In this document: one piece after another, positions 31,619-40,967 of the stretch
Position numbering within the stretch: the first letter of the stretch is position 1
How the letters are laid out: every line of letters starts with the position of its first letter
DNA from: a virus
Virus record (IMG/VR): IMGVR_UViG_3300009151_003179
Location: 62,001 to 126,000 of that record
Direction: 5' to 3' (one strand)
DNA: 64,000 nucleotides
Program-made: the position numbers and the translations under genes
The notes under the pieces: generated by a model
The model's database searches: none
Told to the model about the DNA's origin: nothing
Seen by the model: only the letters and a program-made list of their open reading frames with translations

Positions 31619-32551
31619 TTACGAACCAAATGTTGCGGCTGCAATGTAATTTCTAGCATAACCTACTCCTGTAGTATCAGTAGATACTACACCTGTATTT
31701 GATACTAAATTGGTTATTGAAAGTGGACTACCGTTAGTGCCATAGCCAAATATAGCTTGTCCGGAGCTTCCATAGCCTGCAGCCGCCAAAGCATATCTAG
31801 TAGTACCAACACCAGTAGTATCTGTGGCAACTACGCCTGAATTAGAAACTTTATTGGTCATTGATAGTCCTGATCCAGTCCCTCCATATCCAAATATAGC
31901 TTTATCAGTTCCATAAGTTGCGGCAGCAAGATAACCTCTAGCAGTACCAACACCTGCAGTATCAGTAGCAACTACACCTGTATTTGATACTAGATTGGTT
32001 ATTGATACATCAGAAAAACCACTATCAAATCCATATCCAAAAATAGCTTTATCAGTTCCATAACCTGCGGCTGCTAATGCACCTCTAGCAGTACCTACAC
32101 CTGTTGTATCTGTAGCAACTACCCCTGAATTAGAAACTTTATTGGTCATTGATATAGTATCAGATGTATACCCATATCCAAATATAGCCTTATCTGTGCC
32201 ATAACCTGCGGCAGCAAGATAACCTCTAGCAGTACCAACACCTGCAGTATCAGTAGCAACTACACCCGTGTTGCTTACTAGATTGGTTATAGATGAAGAT
32301 ATACCACTAACCAATCCATATCCAAATATTGCCTTGTCAGTGCCATAACTTGCGGCTGCCAACAAATTTCTAGCAGTACCTACACCTGAGGTATCATTAG
32401 CAACTACACCGGTGCTTGATACAATGTTGGTTATTGATACTGCGCCGGATGAACCTGATCCATATCCAAAAATAGCTCTAATATTTGGGGGAGGTGCTGT
32501 AATTGCAAATCCACCACTGAAATTTACACCTGAAAAAACTATGTCTGCCAT
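31619..32551 (-). CDS. six-repeat adhesin-like protein, paralogue B
   Basis: 310 residues. Anchor MADIVFSGVNFSGGFAITAPPP and six repeats with the same frame as paralogue A; some repeats read 'TNKVSNSGVVA'. Anchor nearly identical to that of paralogue F (48435-49373), so the end parts have been exchanged or recently copied. Intergenic sequence to paralogue A carries TAATATATTATCC and TTTTGTTTTG, also repeated before others. Confidence 0.7.
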   Translation of the reverse strand: MADIVFSGVNFSGGFAITAPPPNIRAIFGYGSGSSGAVSITNIVSSTGVVANDTSGVGTARNLLAAASYGTDKAIFGYGLVSGISSSITNLVSNTGVVATDTAGVGTARGYLAAAGYGTDKAIFGYGYTSDTISMTNKVSNSGVVATDTTGVGTARGALAAAGYGTDKAIFGYGFDSGFSDVSITNLVSNTGVVATDTAGVGTARGYLAAATYGTDKAIFGYGGTGSGLSMTNKVSNSGVVATDTTGVGTTRYALAAAGYGSSGQAIFGYGTNGSPLSITNLVSNTGVVSTDTTGVGYARNYIAAATFGS

Positions 32552-32582
32552 ACTATGTTATCCTTTTGTTTTGTTTGTGAGA

Positions 32583-33539
32583 CTATCTACTGTAACTTGA
32601 GGCTGCTAGTTCTTGTCTAGCAGTACCGACACCAGTTGTATCCGTAGCAACTACACCCGTATTTGATACCAGGTTAGTGATTGCTGTTACTGTAGCAGAT
32701 CCATCATTTACACTACCATATCCAAAAATAGCTTTATCTGCACCGTATCCTGCGGCAGCCGGGTTTGCTCTTACGGTACCTACACCTGTAGTATCAGTAG
32801 CTACTACACCTGTGTTACTTACTAAGTTGGTCACATTTGTAACAGGATATCCTACTCCATATCCAAATATAGCTTTATCAGTGCCATAAGTTGCGGCTCC
32901 TAACTGACTTCTAGCGGTTCCAACTCCCGTAGTGTCTGTAGCAACTACACCCGTATTTGATACTAAGTTGGTCATTGATACTCGGGTAAAACCATTATCG
33001 GCTCCATATCCAAAAATAGCTTTGTCAGTTCCATAACCAGTGGCCGCAAGAGCTTGTCTAGCAGTACCAACACCTGTAGTATCTGTAGCAACAACACCTG
33101 TATTTGACACTAGGTTGGTTATTGAGTACACGGTACTGCTTGTAGCACCATACCCAAATATAGCTTGTCCAGAGCTACCATATCCTGCGGCTGCTATATA
33201 ACTCCTAGCAGTACCTACACCTGTTGTATCACTAGCAACTACACCGGTGTTTGATACTAGATTGGTTACTGATTGATATACATTAGTATTATTCCTTCCA
33301 TAACCAAATATAGCTTTATCTGTACCATATACAGTGGCTGCTAGATTTACCCTAGTAGTGCCAACACCTGCAGTATCAGTAGCGACAACGCCTGTATTTG
33401 ATACTAGGTTAGTTATTGATACATAAAGATTAGTGACAGTTGAACCATATCCAAATATTGCCTTAGCTGAGGGTGGAGGAGGTGTAATGCTAATCCCAGT
33501 ACCAATTGTTATTCCTGATCCAAATATTATATCTGCCAT
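32583..33539 (-). CDS. six-repeat adhesin-like protein, paralogue C
   Basis: 318 residues. Anchor differs: MADIIFGSGITIGTGISITPPPP. Six repeats follow with loops such as 'STVTNLYV', 'ADNGFTRV' and 'VNDGSATVTA'. Ribosome site AAAAGGATAGT. Opens the A-B-C run (transcribed C to A). Probable host-binding protein. Confidence 0.7.
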   Translation of the reverse strand: MADIIFGSGITIGTGISITPPPPSAKAIFGYGSTVTNLYVSITNLVSNTGVVATDTAGVGTTRVNLAATVYGTDKAIFGYGRNNTNVYQSVTNLVSNTGVVASDTTGVGTARSYIAAAGYGSSGQAIFGYGATSSTVYSITNLVSNTGVVATDTTGVGTARQALAATGYGTDKAIFGYGADNGFTRVSMTNLVSNTGVVATDTTGVGTARSQLGAATYGTDKAIFGYGVGYPVTNVTNLVSNTGVVATDTTGVGTVRANPAAAGYGADKAIFGYGSVNDGSATVTAITNLVSNTGVVATDTTGVGTARQELAASSYSR

Positions 33540-33567
33540 ACTATCCTTTTATGTTATTTTTTATATA

Positions 33568-33933
33568 CTACACTTCAAGCCAAGATGTTGTATCTTCATC
33601 CCATTTATACATTTTATCATCTGTTGGCATTGGTACTGGTGAGTCCCACAAGCATTTAGTTTCATTTAATGTCCATGAATTGTAAGGCTTTGGTGGTATG
33701 AATGCGTCAAGTGTTTCATCATAAGTGTACCCAATACCAGCATAGTTTTTGCGATACGGTGTACCACTGTTTGAATGAACACCACCATAAGTGTTGTAAC
33801 TTGTGCGCTTGCAGATTTGACCGCGGACTTCACCGTAATGTTGTTCCCAATCAATATTGTTTTCCCCTTCATCTTTACCTACTATAACTTCAGTAACAAT
33901 ATTATTTTCATTTAAAAATGCGTAATGTGCCAT
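33568..33933 (-). CDS. conserved T4-like structural-region protein
   Basis: 121 residues: 'MAHYAFLNENNIVTEVIVGKDE', 'NYAGIGYTYDETLDAFIPPKPYNSW' and 'DKMYKWDEDTTSWLEV'. I know this family from many marine and freshwater T4-like phages, always among structural genes; its role (virion part or fibre assembly) is not settled. Late-type promoter CATAAATA upstream and ribosome site AAAGGAAAAAAC. Confidence 0.75.
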   Translation of the reverse strand: MAHYAFLNENNIVTEVIVGKDEGENNIDWEQHYGEVRGQICKRTSYNTYGGVHSNSGTPYRKNYAGIGYTYDETLDAFIPPKPYNSWTLNETKCLWDSPVPMPTDDKMYKWDEDTTSWLEV

Positions 33934-33960
33934 GTTTTTTCCTTTTTTAATTATTAATAC

Positions 33961-33968
33961 TATTTATG
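33961..33968 (-). promoter_or_regulatory. late-type promoter (CATAAATA)
   Basis: CATAAATAG 27 bp before ATG 33933. Confidence 0.45.
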
Positions 33969-33974
33969 CTAAAT

Positions 33975-36185
33975 TTAGAAGGTAATAGTTCCTGTACCGG
34001 CAGTAAATCTATACACTCTGTAGCCAGAACGAGATGGTTGGTCATAAGTTAAACCACTACCAATTGTTAGGGCAGGGTAACTGGTTGGATAAGCAATAAT
34101 AACTACTCCTGATCCACCGTTCCATCCAACGCTACCGGCATTAGAAGTTCTAGATCCGCCTCCGCCGTTGCCTGAATTTGCTGTAGCATCTCCACTAACA
34201 GTATTAGACCAATAAGCCTGACCCCCTGCCGAATATGCAACATCTGAACCAGTAATGCCTTGTAAGGCGGCGCCTCCTCCGGTACCGCCTCCGGTTACAC
34301 CGGTATCTATATCAGTTTTAGATTGACCAACTCCATTAGAACCACCTCCACCGGATCCTATCCAACCTCTATAGACACCTACATTAGTTGATGTACCTCC
34401 ATTAAATCCTTGACCGGATGTTGCTGTTCCACCTGCCATAGCTCCCGGAGTGTTGGTTGAACCATAAGAAGCTCCGCCTCCAGAACCACCACTACCACCG
34501 GGGTTAGTTAAGCCTGCCCCATATCCTCCACCGATTGCGGTATATCCAGTTAAAACTGAGTTAGTTCCGGCGCCAGCATTACCAGAGGTTTGTTGTCCTG
34601 CACTTCCTCCTGCGCCCACGGTGACTGTATAGGAACCACTGAATGAAGCTGTAGCATAACCACCACCTACCATACCACCAGCACCTCCACCACCACCAGA
34701 ACCACCGCCTCCACCTGCTACCACAAGATATTCAGAAAGAGTTGAAGGTGCTTCTGTAGTAATACTATTACTTGGTGCACTTGGACTACTCGTACCAACG
34801 CTATTTGTTGCTGTAACTGTAAATGTATAACTAGTAGAACCAGTTAAACCAGTCATATTAATAGTACCACTACCTGCTTGGCTTAATGTACCGGTGATTC
34901 CACCTGGACTACTTGTTGCTGTATAACTTGTAATTGTAGCACCGCCGTTGCTTGCTGGTTGAGTAAATGAAACTGTAGCTGTAGTTGCACCAGTAGCTGT
35001 TGCTGTACCTATTGTTGGAGCTCCGGATACTGTAGGTGCTGCAACAGTAATTGTTCCTGTACCCGCAGTAAATGTATATATTGTGTTTCCACCTGAAGTT
35101 GTTTTAGTATATGTTAGTCCTACACTAATTGATGATAAGTCAGCATAACTAGATGGATAGGAAATGATAACAATACCAGAGCCACCGTTAACTGTTTGTC
35201 GTTGTGGTGATACACCGCCGGCGCCTCCACCTGTATTTGTAGTTCCGTCTGTAGCTGATGCGGCTCCTGCTCCTCCACCTTGCCCACCAGTACCTCCGCC
35301 ACCTAAACCGCCAATACCCTTAAGTGTATTCCATGTTGTGTAATCTGCACCTGCACCACCACCACCTGCATAGTATGTAGATGTTCCGGTAATACTTGAA
35401 GCAAGACCTACACCTCCATTACCTGCTTGCCCTGCTGTTAAGTTGGCACCAACTGCGCCGGCGCCACCGCCTCCACCGCCTCCGCGATAACTGCCATTTT
35501 GAGAATCACCGCCGTTATTACCTTGACCAACTGTGCCAGTACCGCCATAATCAAAATATCCGCCAGCTCCTCCACCCGAACCACCATTCAAGCCATTAGA
35601 ATCAGCATAAGCACCACCGCCACCTAATGAAGTAATTGATGAGAACACGCTATCACCTCCATTTGCAGTTCCAACTCCACCTGCACCAACCGTTACTGTA
35701 AATGTACCACTGACAGAAAATCCTGAAGCTGTTCTGTACCCGCCGGCTCCGCCTCCTCCGCCATGATATGCACCAGCACATCCGCCGCCACCTGCGACTA
35801 CAAGGTAATTAACAGATGATGGTGCTGACGGTGCTGATGTAGTAATACTATTACTTGCACTACTTGCATTACTTGTTCCTATTGCATTGGTTGCTGTAAC
35901 TGTAAATGTATAACTAGTAGAACCAGTTAAACCACTAACAGTAATAGTACCACTACCTGCTTGACTTAATGTACCGGTGATTCCACCGGGACTGCTTGTA
36001 GCTGTATAACTTGTTATAGTTGAGCCGCCATTACTTGCAGGTTGAGTAAATGCCACTGTGGCTGTAGTTGAACCAGTAGACGTTGCAGTACCTATTGTAG
36101 GTGCACCCGGTACTGAGGGTGGTGGAGGTGTAATACTAACTCCACCTGAAATTGATATTCCGCCTGTAAATACGATATCCGCCAT
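33975..36185 (-). CDS. FN3/glycine-rich tail fibre-like protein
   Basis: 736 residues from ATG 36185, chosen for AAGGAAG upstream; a longer frame (TTG/other start) is not supported. Domains: anchor MADIVFTGGISISGGVSITPPPP; FN3-like domain (about 30-125, ending 'YTFTVTATNAIGTS'); glycine-rich domain (about 135-385, 'YLVVAGGGG...'); a second FN3-like domain (about 400-485); a second glycine-rich domain (490-736). The two halves are a duplication. Glycine-rich domains of this kind occur at tips of T4-like fibres and bind receptors. The same kind of anchor as in the six-repeat paralogues suggests attachment at one virion site. Confidence 0.8.
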   Translation of the reverse strand: MADIVFTGGISISGGVSITPPPPSVPGAPTIGTATSTGSTTATVAFTQPASNGGSTITSYTATSSPGGITGTLSQAGSGTITVSGLTGSTSYTFTVTATNAIGTSNASSASNSITTSAPSAPSSVNYLVVAGGGGCAGAYHGGGGGAGGYRTASGFSVSGTFTVTVGAGGVGTANGGDSVFSSITSLGGGGAYADSNGLNGGSGGGAGGYFDYGGTGTVGQGNNGGDSQNGSYRGGGGGGGAGAVGANLTAGQAGNGGVGLASSITGTSTYYAGGGGAGADYTTWNTLKGIGGLGGGGTGGQGGGAGAASATDGTTNTGGGAGGVSPQRQTVNGGSGIVIISYPSSYADLSSISVGLTYTKTTSGGNTIYTFTAGTGTITVAAPTVSGAPTIGTATATGATTATVSFTQPASNGGATITSYTATSSPGGITGTLSQAGSGTINMTGLTGSTSYTFTVTATNSVGTSSPSAPSNSITTEAPSTLSEYLVVAGGGGGSGGGGGAGGMVGGGYATASFSGSYTVTVGAGGSAGQQTSGNAGAGTNSVLTGYTAIGGGYGAGLTNPGGSGGSGGGASYGSTNTPGAMAGGTATSGQGFNGGTSTNVGVYRGWIGSGGGGSNGVGQSKTDIDTGVTGGGTGGGAALQGITGSDVAYSAGGQAYWSNTVSGDATANSGNGGGGSRTSNAGSVGWNGGSGVVIIAYPTSYPALTIGSGLTYDQPSRSGYRVYRFTAGTGTITF

Positions 36186-36205
36186 GATATATTCTTCCTT
36201 TATAG

Positions 36206-36213
36206 TATTTAGC
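36206..36213 (-). promoter_or_regulatory. late-type promoter (GCTAAATA)
   Basis: GCTAAATAC 20 bp before ATG 36185; the same variant precedes the tmRNA. Confidence 0.4.
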
Positions 36214-36221
36214 AAAAAACA

Positions 36222-36246
36222 AAAAAGGCTCAAAAAGAGCCTTTTT
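36222..36246 (-). terminator. rho-independent terminator (GGCTC type)
   Basis: AAAAGGCTC-TTTTT-GAGCCTTTTTT after the porin gene. One of several near-identical terminators here. Confidence 0.9.
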
Positions 36247-36264
36247 ATTCAATCTCAATGGAGA

Positions 36265-37149
36265 TTAGAAGCGATGTGTTACACCAACTCCAACTTGTTT
36301 TACGTCATTTGTTGTGCCTTTAGCGTCAACATTACGATAGTTGACACCTAAACTAGTACGCTTACTGAAGTTATAATCAGCACCCATTGCATAAGCTTTT
36401 ACATCAGTATTTGTTTTACCATAACTAGCTTTTGCTGTGATTGCACCAAATTGCTGGCTTGCACCAATCAAATCACCAGTACGTGCTACGGCACCTTTGT
36501 CATCACTATGTGTGTAAAATACTTGTGTATTGCCTAATTTTGCGCTACCAGCATACACTGTGCTTTTCTCAACACCTTGAGTATATTGTGCAACTGTTGC
36601 GTTAATACCAAACAATTTTGCACTTGCACTATAGCTAGTTGCTTCTGTACCTACACCATTTTGTGTGCGGTCATAAGTTGCAGTTACACCCTTCATTGGT
36701 GTTAATGCAAAGAATGTACCATTGCTGATACGCAGACCACGCAAGTTATGTACATCACCTGCAACACTACCATACAATGTGCCAAAAGCGTCATTGTTAG
36801 TGATTGCTAAAAAGTGACTGTGTAGATTGCGACCCAAGTCAACACTACCAATACTATTTACTAAGCCGATTGTTGATTGACGATCACCTAGTTTAGTTGC
36901 GGCGCCACCTGTTGGATCATTAGCTGCCAAACTTGTATCTAATACTACACGAGCCTTCAAACCTGCACCAATGTTTTCTGTAGCAGAAAGTGTGATGTTG
37001 CTTGTTGGGTCAGTAGCTAGACTTGTTTTGCTAATAGCACCAGTTTTAGTATTGTCAACAAATTCGCTGATTTTACCATTTAAACTAACTTGTGCTGTAG
37101 CAACCATTGTTGTTGCTGCCAATAATGTCGCTATTGCGATTTTCTTCAT
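36265..37149 (-). CDS. outer-membrane porin (Gram-negative, betaproteobacterial type)
   Basis: 294 residues. Signal peptide MKKIAIATLLAATTMVATA then QVSLNGKISEFVD. Features of the Gram_neg_porin family: 'SNITLSATENIGAGLKARVVLDTS', 'LVNSIGSVDLGRNLHSHF', alternating strands, and the terminal aromatic 'VGVGVTHRF' needed for Bam assembly. Somewhat shorter than usual host porins (330-380). In the host it would insert in the outer membrane as a channel. In a phage this is unusual; a known parallel is the lambdoid phage PA-2 porin that replaces host porins and blocks superinfection. It has its own hairpin leader, ribosome site AAAGGAAAA and terminator. Confidence 0.85.
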   Translation of the reverse strand: MKKIAIATLLAATTMVATAQVSLNGKISEFVDNTKTGAISKTSLATDPTSNITLSATENIGAGLKARVVLDTSLAANDPTGGAATKLGDRQSTIGLVNSIGSVDLGRNLHSHFLAITNNDAFGTLYGSVAGDVHNLRGLRISNGTFFALTPMKGVTATYDRTQNGVGTEATSYSASAKLFGINATVAQYTQGVEKSTVYAGSAKLGNTQVFYTHSDDKGAVARTGDLIGASQQFGAITAKASYGKTNTDVKAYAMGADYNFSKRTSLGVNYRNVDAKGTTNDVKQVGVGVTHRF

Positions 37150-37171
37150 AAGATTTTCCTTTAAAAATAAA

Positions 37172-37185
37172 CCTGATTTCTCAGG
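37172..37185 (-). promoter_or_regulatory. leader hairpin of the porin mRNA
   Basis: CCTGA-GAAA-TCAGG with a GNRA loop, about 25 nt before the ATG. May stabilise the mRNA. Confidence 0.4.
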
Positions 37186-37194
37186 CTAGACTAA

Positions 37195-37202
37195 TATTTA
37201 TG
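37195..37202 (-). promoter_or_regulatory. late-type promoter (CATAAATA)
   Basis: CATAAATAT upstream of the porin gene, 45 bp before the ATG. Confidence 0.4.
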
Positions 37203-37263
37203 TTGTTTTTTATTGTTGATATAAAATAGTTGTTTGCGTAATAACAACGAGTTTAACGTGGAT

Positions 37264-37283
37264 AAAGGCTCTTTCGAGCCTTT
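37264..37283 (-). terminator. rho-independent terminator (GGCTC type)
   Basis: AAAGGCTC-GAAA-GAGCCTTT after paralogue D; T-run short. Confidence 0.7.
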
Positions 37284-37301
37284 GTTTTTGTGGTTGTTTG
37301 A

Positions 37302-38243
37302 TTATGCGTAACCGTAACTTGCGGCTGCTAGTCCACTTCTAGCAGTACCGACACCTGTAGTATCTGTAGCAACTACCCCGGTGTTTGATACTAGGTTGGT
37401 CAACGATAGATAACTTTCTCTACCCCCGTATCCAAATATAGCAGTATCAACTCCATAGCCAGCGGCTGCTAGATAAGTTCTACCAGTACCGACAGCGGTA
37501 GTATCTGTAGCAACAACTCCTGTGTTTGATACTAGGTTGGTCATTCCGTAATACGGGCTACCACCAGCTCCTAAACCAAATCCAAAGATAGCTTTATCGG
37601 TGCCAAAAGTTGCGGCGGCTAACGCATATCTGGCCTGCCCTACACCTGTTGTATCTGTAGCAACTACACCTGTATTTGATACTTTATTGGTTACTGATGT
37701 AGTGGTAGGCGTAGCAGAGTATCCATATCCAAAAATAGCTTTATCGGTACCATAACCTGCGGCTGCAGGGTTACTCCTAGCAGTGCCAACACCGGCTGTG
37801 TCGTTAGCAACTACACCTGTGTTACTTACTAGATTGGTTATTGCTGTTCTAACCCAGCTACCATTATTGTATATACCATAACCAAAGATGGCTTTATCTG
37901 TTCCATAGCCTGCGGCTGCTAGTCCACTTCTAGCAGTACCGACACCTGTAGTATCTGTAGCAACTACACCGGTATTTGATACTTTGTTGGTTATTGCGGT
38001 CTGTGGAGTACCATATCCATATATAGCTTTATCACTACCGTAGCCTGCGGCAGCTGGTTCGCTTCTAGCTGTACCAACACCTGTAGTATCTGCGGCAACT
38101 ACCCCTGTGTTACTTACTAGATTGGTCATTGATAAAGAAGGACCATTAGTACCATATCCAAATATTGCCTTACTTGTTGGGGGAGGAGGTTGTGGTGTTA
38201 CACTCAATCCACCCGTAAATGTTAGTCCACCTGTAAAATCCAT
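37302..38243 (-). CDS. six-repeat adhesin-like protein, paralogue D
   Basis: 313 residues. Anchor MDFTGGLTFTGGLSVTPQPPPP is the most divergent of the set (lacks MAD). Six repeats; loops include 'IYNNGSWVRTA' and 'LGAGGSPYYG'. The C-terminus ASYGYA equals that of paralogue A. Probable host-binding protein with paralogue E upstream in the same operon. Confidence 0.7.
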   Translation of the reverse strand: MDFTGGLTFTGGLSVTPQPPPPTSKAIFGYGTNGPSLSMTNLVSNTGVVAADTTGVGTARSEPAAAGYGSDKAIYGYGTPQTAITNKVSNTGVVATDTTGVGTARSGLAAAGYGTDKAIFGYGIYNNGSWVRTAITNLVSNTGVVANDTAGVGTARSNPAAAGYGTDKAIFGYGYSATPTTTSVTNKVSNTGVVATDTTGVGQARYALAAATFGTDKAIFGFGLGAGGSPYYGMTNLVSNTGVVATDTTAVGTGRTYLAAAGYGVDTAIFGYGGRESYLSLTNLVSNTGVVATDTTGVGTARSGLAAASYGYA

Positions 38244-38274
38244 AATATATTATCCTTTTGTTTTGTACTTCATA

Positions 38275-39219
38275 TTAAGTTGATCCGTAACTTGCGGCGG
38301 CTAGATGATACCTAGCAGTACCCACACCGGTTGTATTTGTAGCTACTACACCAGTATTTGATACCAGGTTGGTTATGGATGTGACATTAATCACACTACT
38401 ATATCCATATCCAAATATAGCTTTATCATTATTATAAGTTGCGGCAGCTAATCCAAGCCTTGCAGTACCAACTCCAGTTGTATCCGTAGCAACAACACCA
38501 GTGTTTGATACTAGATTAGTTACTGCTGTATAACTAACGCCACCATTAAGAAAGCCGTAGCCAAATATGGCTTTATCAGTTCCATAACCTACGGCTGCTA
38601 GCTCACCTCTAGCAGTACCAACACCGGTAACATCATTGGCTACTACACCCGTATTTGATACTAGGTTAGTTAGTGAATAAGTTACGCTAGATTGAGTAGT
38701 ACCATAACCAAATATAGCAGTACCAGTTCCATAAGTTGCGGCTGCCAATCCAACTCTAGCTGTACCAACACCTGTAACATCATTTCCAACAACACCCGTA
38801 TTTGATACTAGGTTGGTCATTGAATAAACGCCACCACCACCATAACCAAAAATAGCTTTATCTGTACCATAACCAGTGGCCGCAAGATTATTTCTAACAG
38901 TACCAACACCAGTTGTATCTGTAGCAACAACACCTGTATTTGACACTAGATTAGTTATTGATACAGTACTTGCTCCAGTATATCCATATCCAAATATAGC
39001 TTTGTCGTTTCCATAGCCTGCGGCTGCTAGATAGTATCTAGCAGTGCCAACACCGGTAGTATCACCTGCAACTACACCTGTATTTGATACTTTGTTAGTC
39101 ATTGATACTGAGGGTGTACCTCCATATCCAAAAATAGCATATGTACTATATGAGGGTGGAGGTAGAGTTACTGAGTAACCACCACTAAATGTTACACCTG
39201 AAAAAACCATATCTGCCAT
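38275..39219 (-). CDS. six-repeat adhesin-like protein, paralogue E
   Basis: 314 residues. Anchor MADMVFSGVTFSGGYSVTLPPP, nearly that of paralogue A. Six repeats with loops such as 'YTGASTV' and 'YSSVINVT'; two repeats have 'GNDVTGVGTAR' in place of 'TDTTGVG'. Late-type promoter and ribosome site AAAGGAGAT upstream. Confidence 0.7.
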   Translation of the reverse strand: MADMVFSGVTFSGGYSVTLPPPSYSTYAIFGYGGTPSVSMTNKVSNTGVVAGDTTGVGTARYYLAAAGYGNDKAIFGYGYTGASTVSITNLVSNTGVVATDTTGVGTVRNNLAATGYGTDKAIFGYGGGGVYSMTNLVSNTGVVGNDVTGVGTARVGLAAATYGTGTAIFGYGTTQSSVTYSLTNLVSNTGVVANDVTGVGTARGELAAVGYGTDKAIFGYGFLNGGVSYTAVTNLVSNTGVVATDTTGVGTARLGLAAATYNNDKAIFGYGYSSVINVTSITNLVSNTGVVATNTTGVGTARYHLAAASYGST

Positions 39220-39237
39220 AATATATCTCCTTTAATG

Positions 39238-39245
39238 TATTTATC
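39238..39245 (-). promoter_or_regulatory. late-type promoter (GATAAATA)
   Basis: GATAAATAC 18 bp before ATG 39219, followed by AAAGGAG. Confidence 0.5.
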
Positions 39246-39252
39246 AGAAAAG

Positions 39253-39277
39253 AAAAAAGGCTCAAAAAGAGCCTTTT
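39253..39277 (-). terminator. rho-independent terminator (GGCTC type)
   Basis: AAAAGGCTC-TTTTT-GAGCCTTTTTT after the DUF4214-like gene. Confidence 0.9.
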
Positions 39278-39294
39278 ATAGTAGCATATATTGA

Positions 39295-40194
39295 TTACGC
39301 TACGAATGGAGTGTATTCAATACCAGTTGTTGCTAGTCCAACTAAACCAATAGTTGTTTCAAAACTAGCTAATTCACTAGCAATAACTAATACATCAGCT
39401 TGACTATACTTGTTAGTAGTCATCCAGTTTGTCAATGCAGTTACATCAGCTAATGTAGCAGTTGTACCCATTACATTTTTGTAAACGTGCTTGATAAATG
39501 TCTCATCGCTAACACCACCGGCATCAGTTTTGTAAGTGTCAGTAGCTAATAATGCTGTAGCTAACTGTTTGTTTGTCCAACCTGAATCAGCTAAATAGAT
39601 ACCAATACCTTCATAAGCTTTGGTAACATCAGCAACTCCTAATGCGGCAGCTAGTAATGCGTATACATCACCTGCACGACCTGTAGCATCATAAGCAATA
39701 GCTTTGTCTGTGAACACAACACGTTCGTGGTCAGCAAGTTTGATTTCTAAATTACTAACTAATGTGCTGGCTAATGTTACCGCACTTGTAGTTTTAGTTG
39801 TAGTGAACTCTGTACTTGCACCGCCTGCTACATAAGTGTCAATACCAGTTGTACCAGTAACATCAACTACTACATCAACTGTGCCATCGCCAACACGACC
39901 TGTACCTACTACACCAAATGTAGCAATCTTACCTAATGTACCAACAGTAGCAACTGTAACGATTAAGTTGTTAGCAACTGTACCGCCTAATGCTGTACCA
40001 GCAAGAGTGATGGTATCACCAGCTAAGTAGCCGTGACCTGCACTTGCGGCTAATGAATCTAATACAACGGAATATACTCCGTTAGTTTTTGTAACATCAA
40101 ATGCGGCTTCAACACCTGCGCCACCTGTTAATCCAGTGATGTTTTGATAGGTAGTGTTTACCGGTTTGTCTTTGATTGTAATTGTAGTTGTCAT
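39295..40194 (-). CDS. DUF4214-like Ala/Thr/Gly-rich protein
   Basis: 299 residues from ATG 40194, chosen for AAAGGA upstream; the frame is open 10 codons further. Residues 10-110 hold a beta-rich domain ('SGHGYLAGDT' type loops, 'TITLAGTALGG'). Residues 165-285 fit DUF4214, helical repeats found in secreted, often calcium-linked proteins of bacteria ('VYALLAAALGV', 'FIKHVYKNVMGT', 'LTNWMTTNKYSQADVL'). No signal peptide, so type I export or a virion place are possible. Unusually for this region it has an early-type promoter. Confidence 0.65.
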   Translation of the reverse strand: MTTTITIKDKPVNTTYQNITGLTGGAGVEAAFDVTKTNGVYSVVLDSLAASAGHGYLAGDTITLAGTALGGTVANNLIVTVATVGTLGKIATFGVVGTGRVGDGTVDVVVDVTGTTGIDTYVAGGASTEFTTTKTTSAVTLASTLVSNLEIKLADHERVVFTDKAIAYDATGRAGDVYALLAAALGVADVTKAYEGIGIYLADSGWTNKQLATALLATDTYKTDAGGVSDETFIKHVYKNVMGTTATLADVTALTNWMTTNKYSQADVLVIASELASFETTIGLVGLATTGIEYTPFVA

Positions 40195-40226
40195 AAATTT
40201 CCTTTTTATATAAAAATAACTCAATA

Positions 40227-40256
40227 AGTATATAGCGTTTCTACTAGTACTGTCAA
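40227..40256 (-). promoter_or_regulatory. sigma70 promoter
   Basis: TTGACA, 18-bp spacer, TATACT. Drives the DUF4214-like gene. Confidence 0.65.
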
Positions 40257-40286
40257 TACTAATATTTTACGTAGGTGTGATTAGGA

Positions 40287-40967
40287 TCACATGTTGGCAT
40301 GAAATATAGCTACTTTAACCAAACTATCTATGCTATTGACTAAAGGAATACTGTTTTGTTCTGTTTCTTTAACCGCTAGTGGTAATTCTGTACAACCTAG
40401 TACTACTGCACTTGCCCCACGAACAATCAAACTATCTACCACCGGCATCAACATATTATGTGAGTTAACCATATCTCCTGCCTTAATTAAATCTATAGCA
40501 GGTTGTACTATGTTATTCATTTCTTCTATACTAGGAACAATACAATCCCAATCAGTTAAACGATTTTGATATAAGCCTAATTCAATTGTAGCTTGTGTTC
40601 CCATTATACCTATTGTACCAGTAACATTTATATCACGTAATGAATTAGCTACACTATCTACAATGTGTAAAATAGGAACTTTAAATTTAACTAATTCATC
40701 ATACCAGTAATGCGCTGTATTGCAAGGTATGACAATTATAGTACATCCAAGTGATTTCAATACTTGTATACCTTGTAGTAAGTATGGTAGTGGTCTGTCA
40801 TCACCATTACGTATACTTGTACTACGATCAGGTGTACGTGGTTCATTCCATAACACGAATGGAATATGTTCTTGGTCACAACTTGCAGGTGTTTGTTGTA
40901 TAAGTCTGTTTATAAATTCAGCACTGGCTGCTGGACCCATTCCACCTAGTATACCTAAACGTTTCAT
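40287..40967 (-). CDS. aspartate/glutamate racemase family protein
   Basis: 226 residues, usual length. The two catalytic Cys are in 'VIPCNTAHYWYDEL' (Cys82) and 'VVLGCTELPLA' (Cys192), with N-terminal 'GILGGMGPAAS'. The enzyme interconverts L- and D-Asp or Glu without PLP. It is the last gene of a four-gene unit with a binding protein and a symporter for acidic amino acids; its ATG overlaps the gene before (ATGA). A role in amino acid supply or in altering wall precursors is inferred. Confidence 0.9.
   Translation of the reverse strand: MKRLGILGGMGPAASAEFINRLIQQTPASCDQEHIPFVLWNEPRTPDRSTSIRNGDDRPLPYLLQGIQVLKSLGCTIIVIPCNTAHYWYDELVKFKVPILHIVDSVANSLRDINVTGTIGIMGTQATIELGLYQNRLTDWDCIVPSIEEMNNIVQPAIDLIKAGDMVNSHNMLMPVVDSLIVRGASAVVLGCTELPLAVKETEQNSIPLVNSIDSLVKVAIFHANM

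Noticed and set aside
30637-39219. Diversity-generating retroelement acting on the six-repeat proteins
   Set aside because: No reverse transcriptase or template repeat is visible, and loop variation includes length changes, not the adenine-directed substitutions of such elements.
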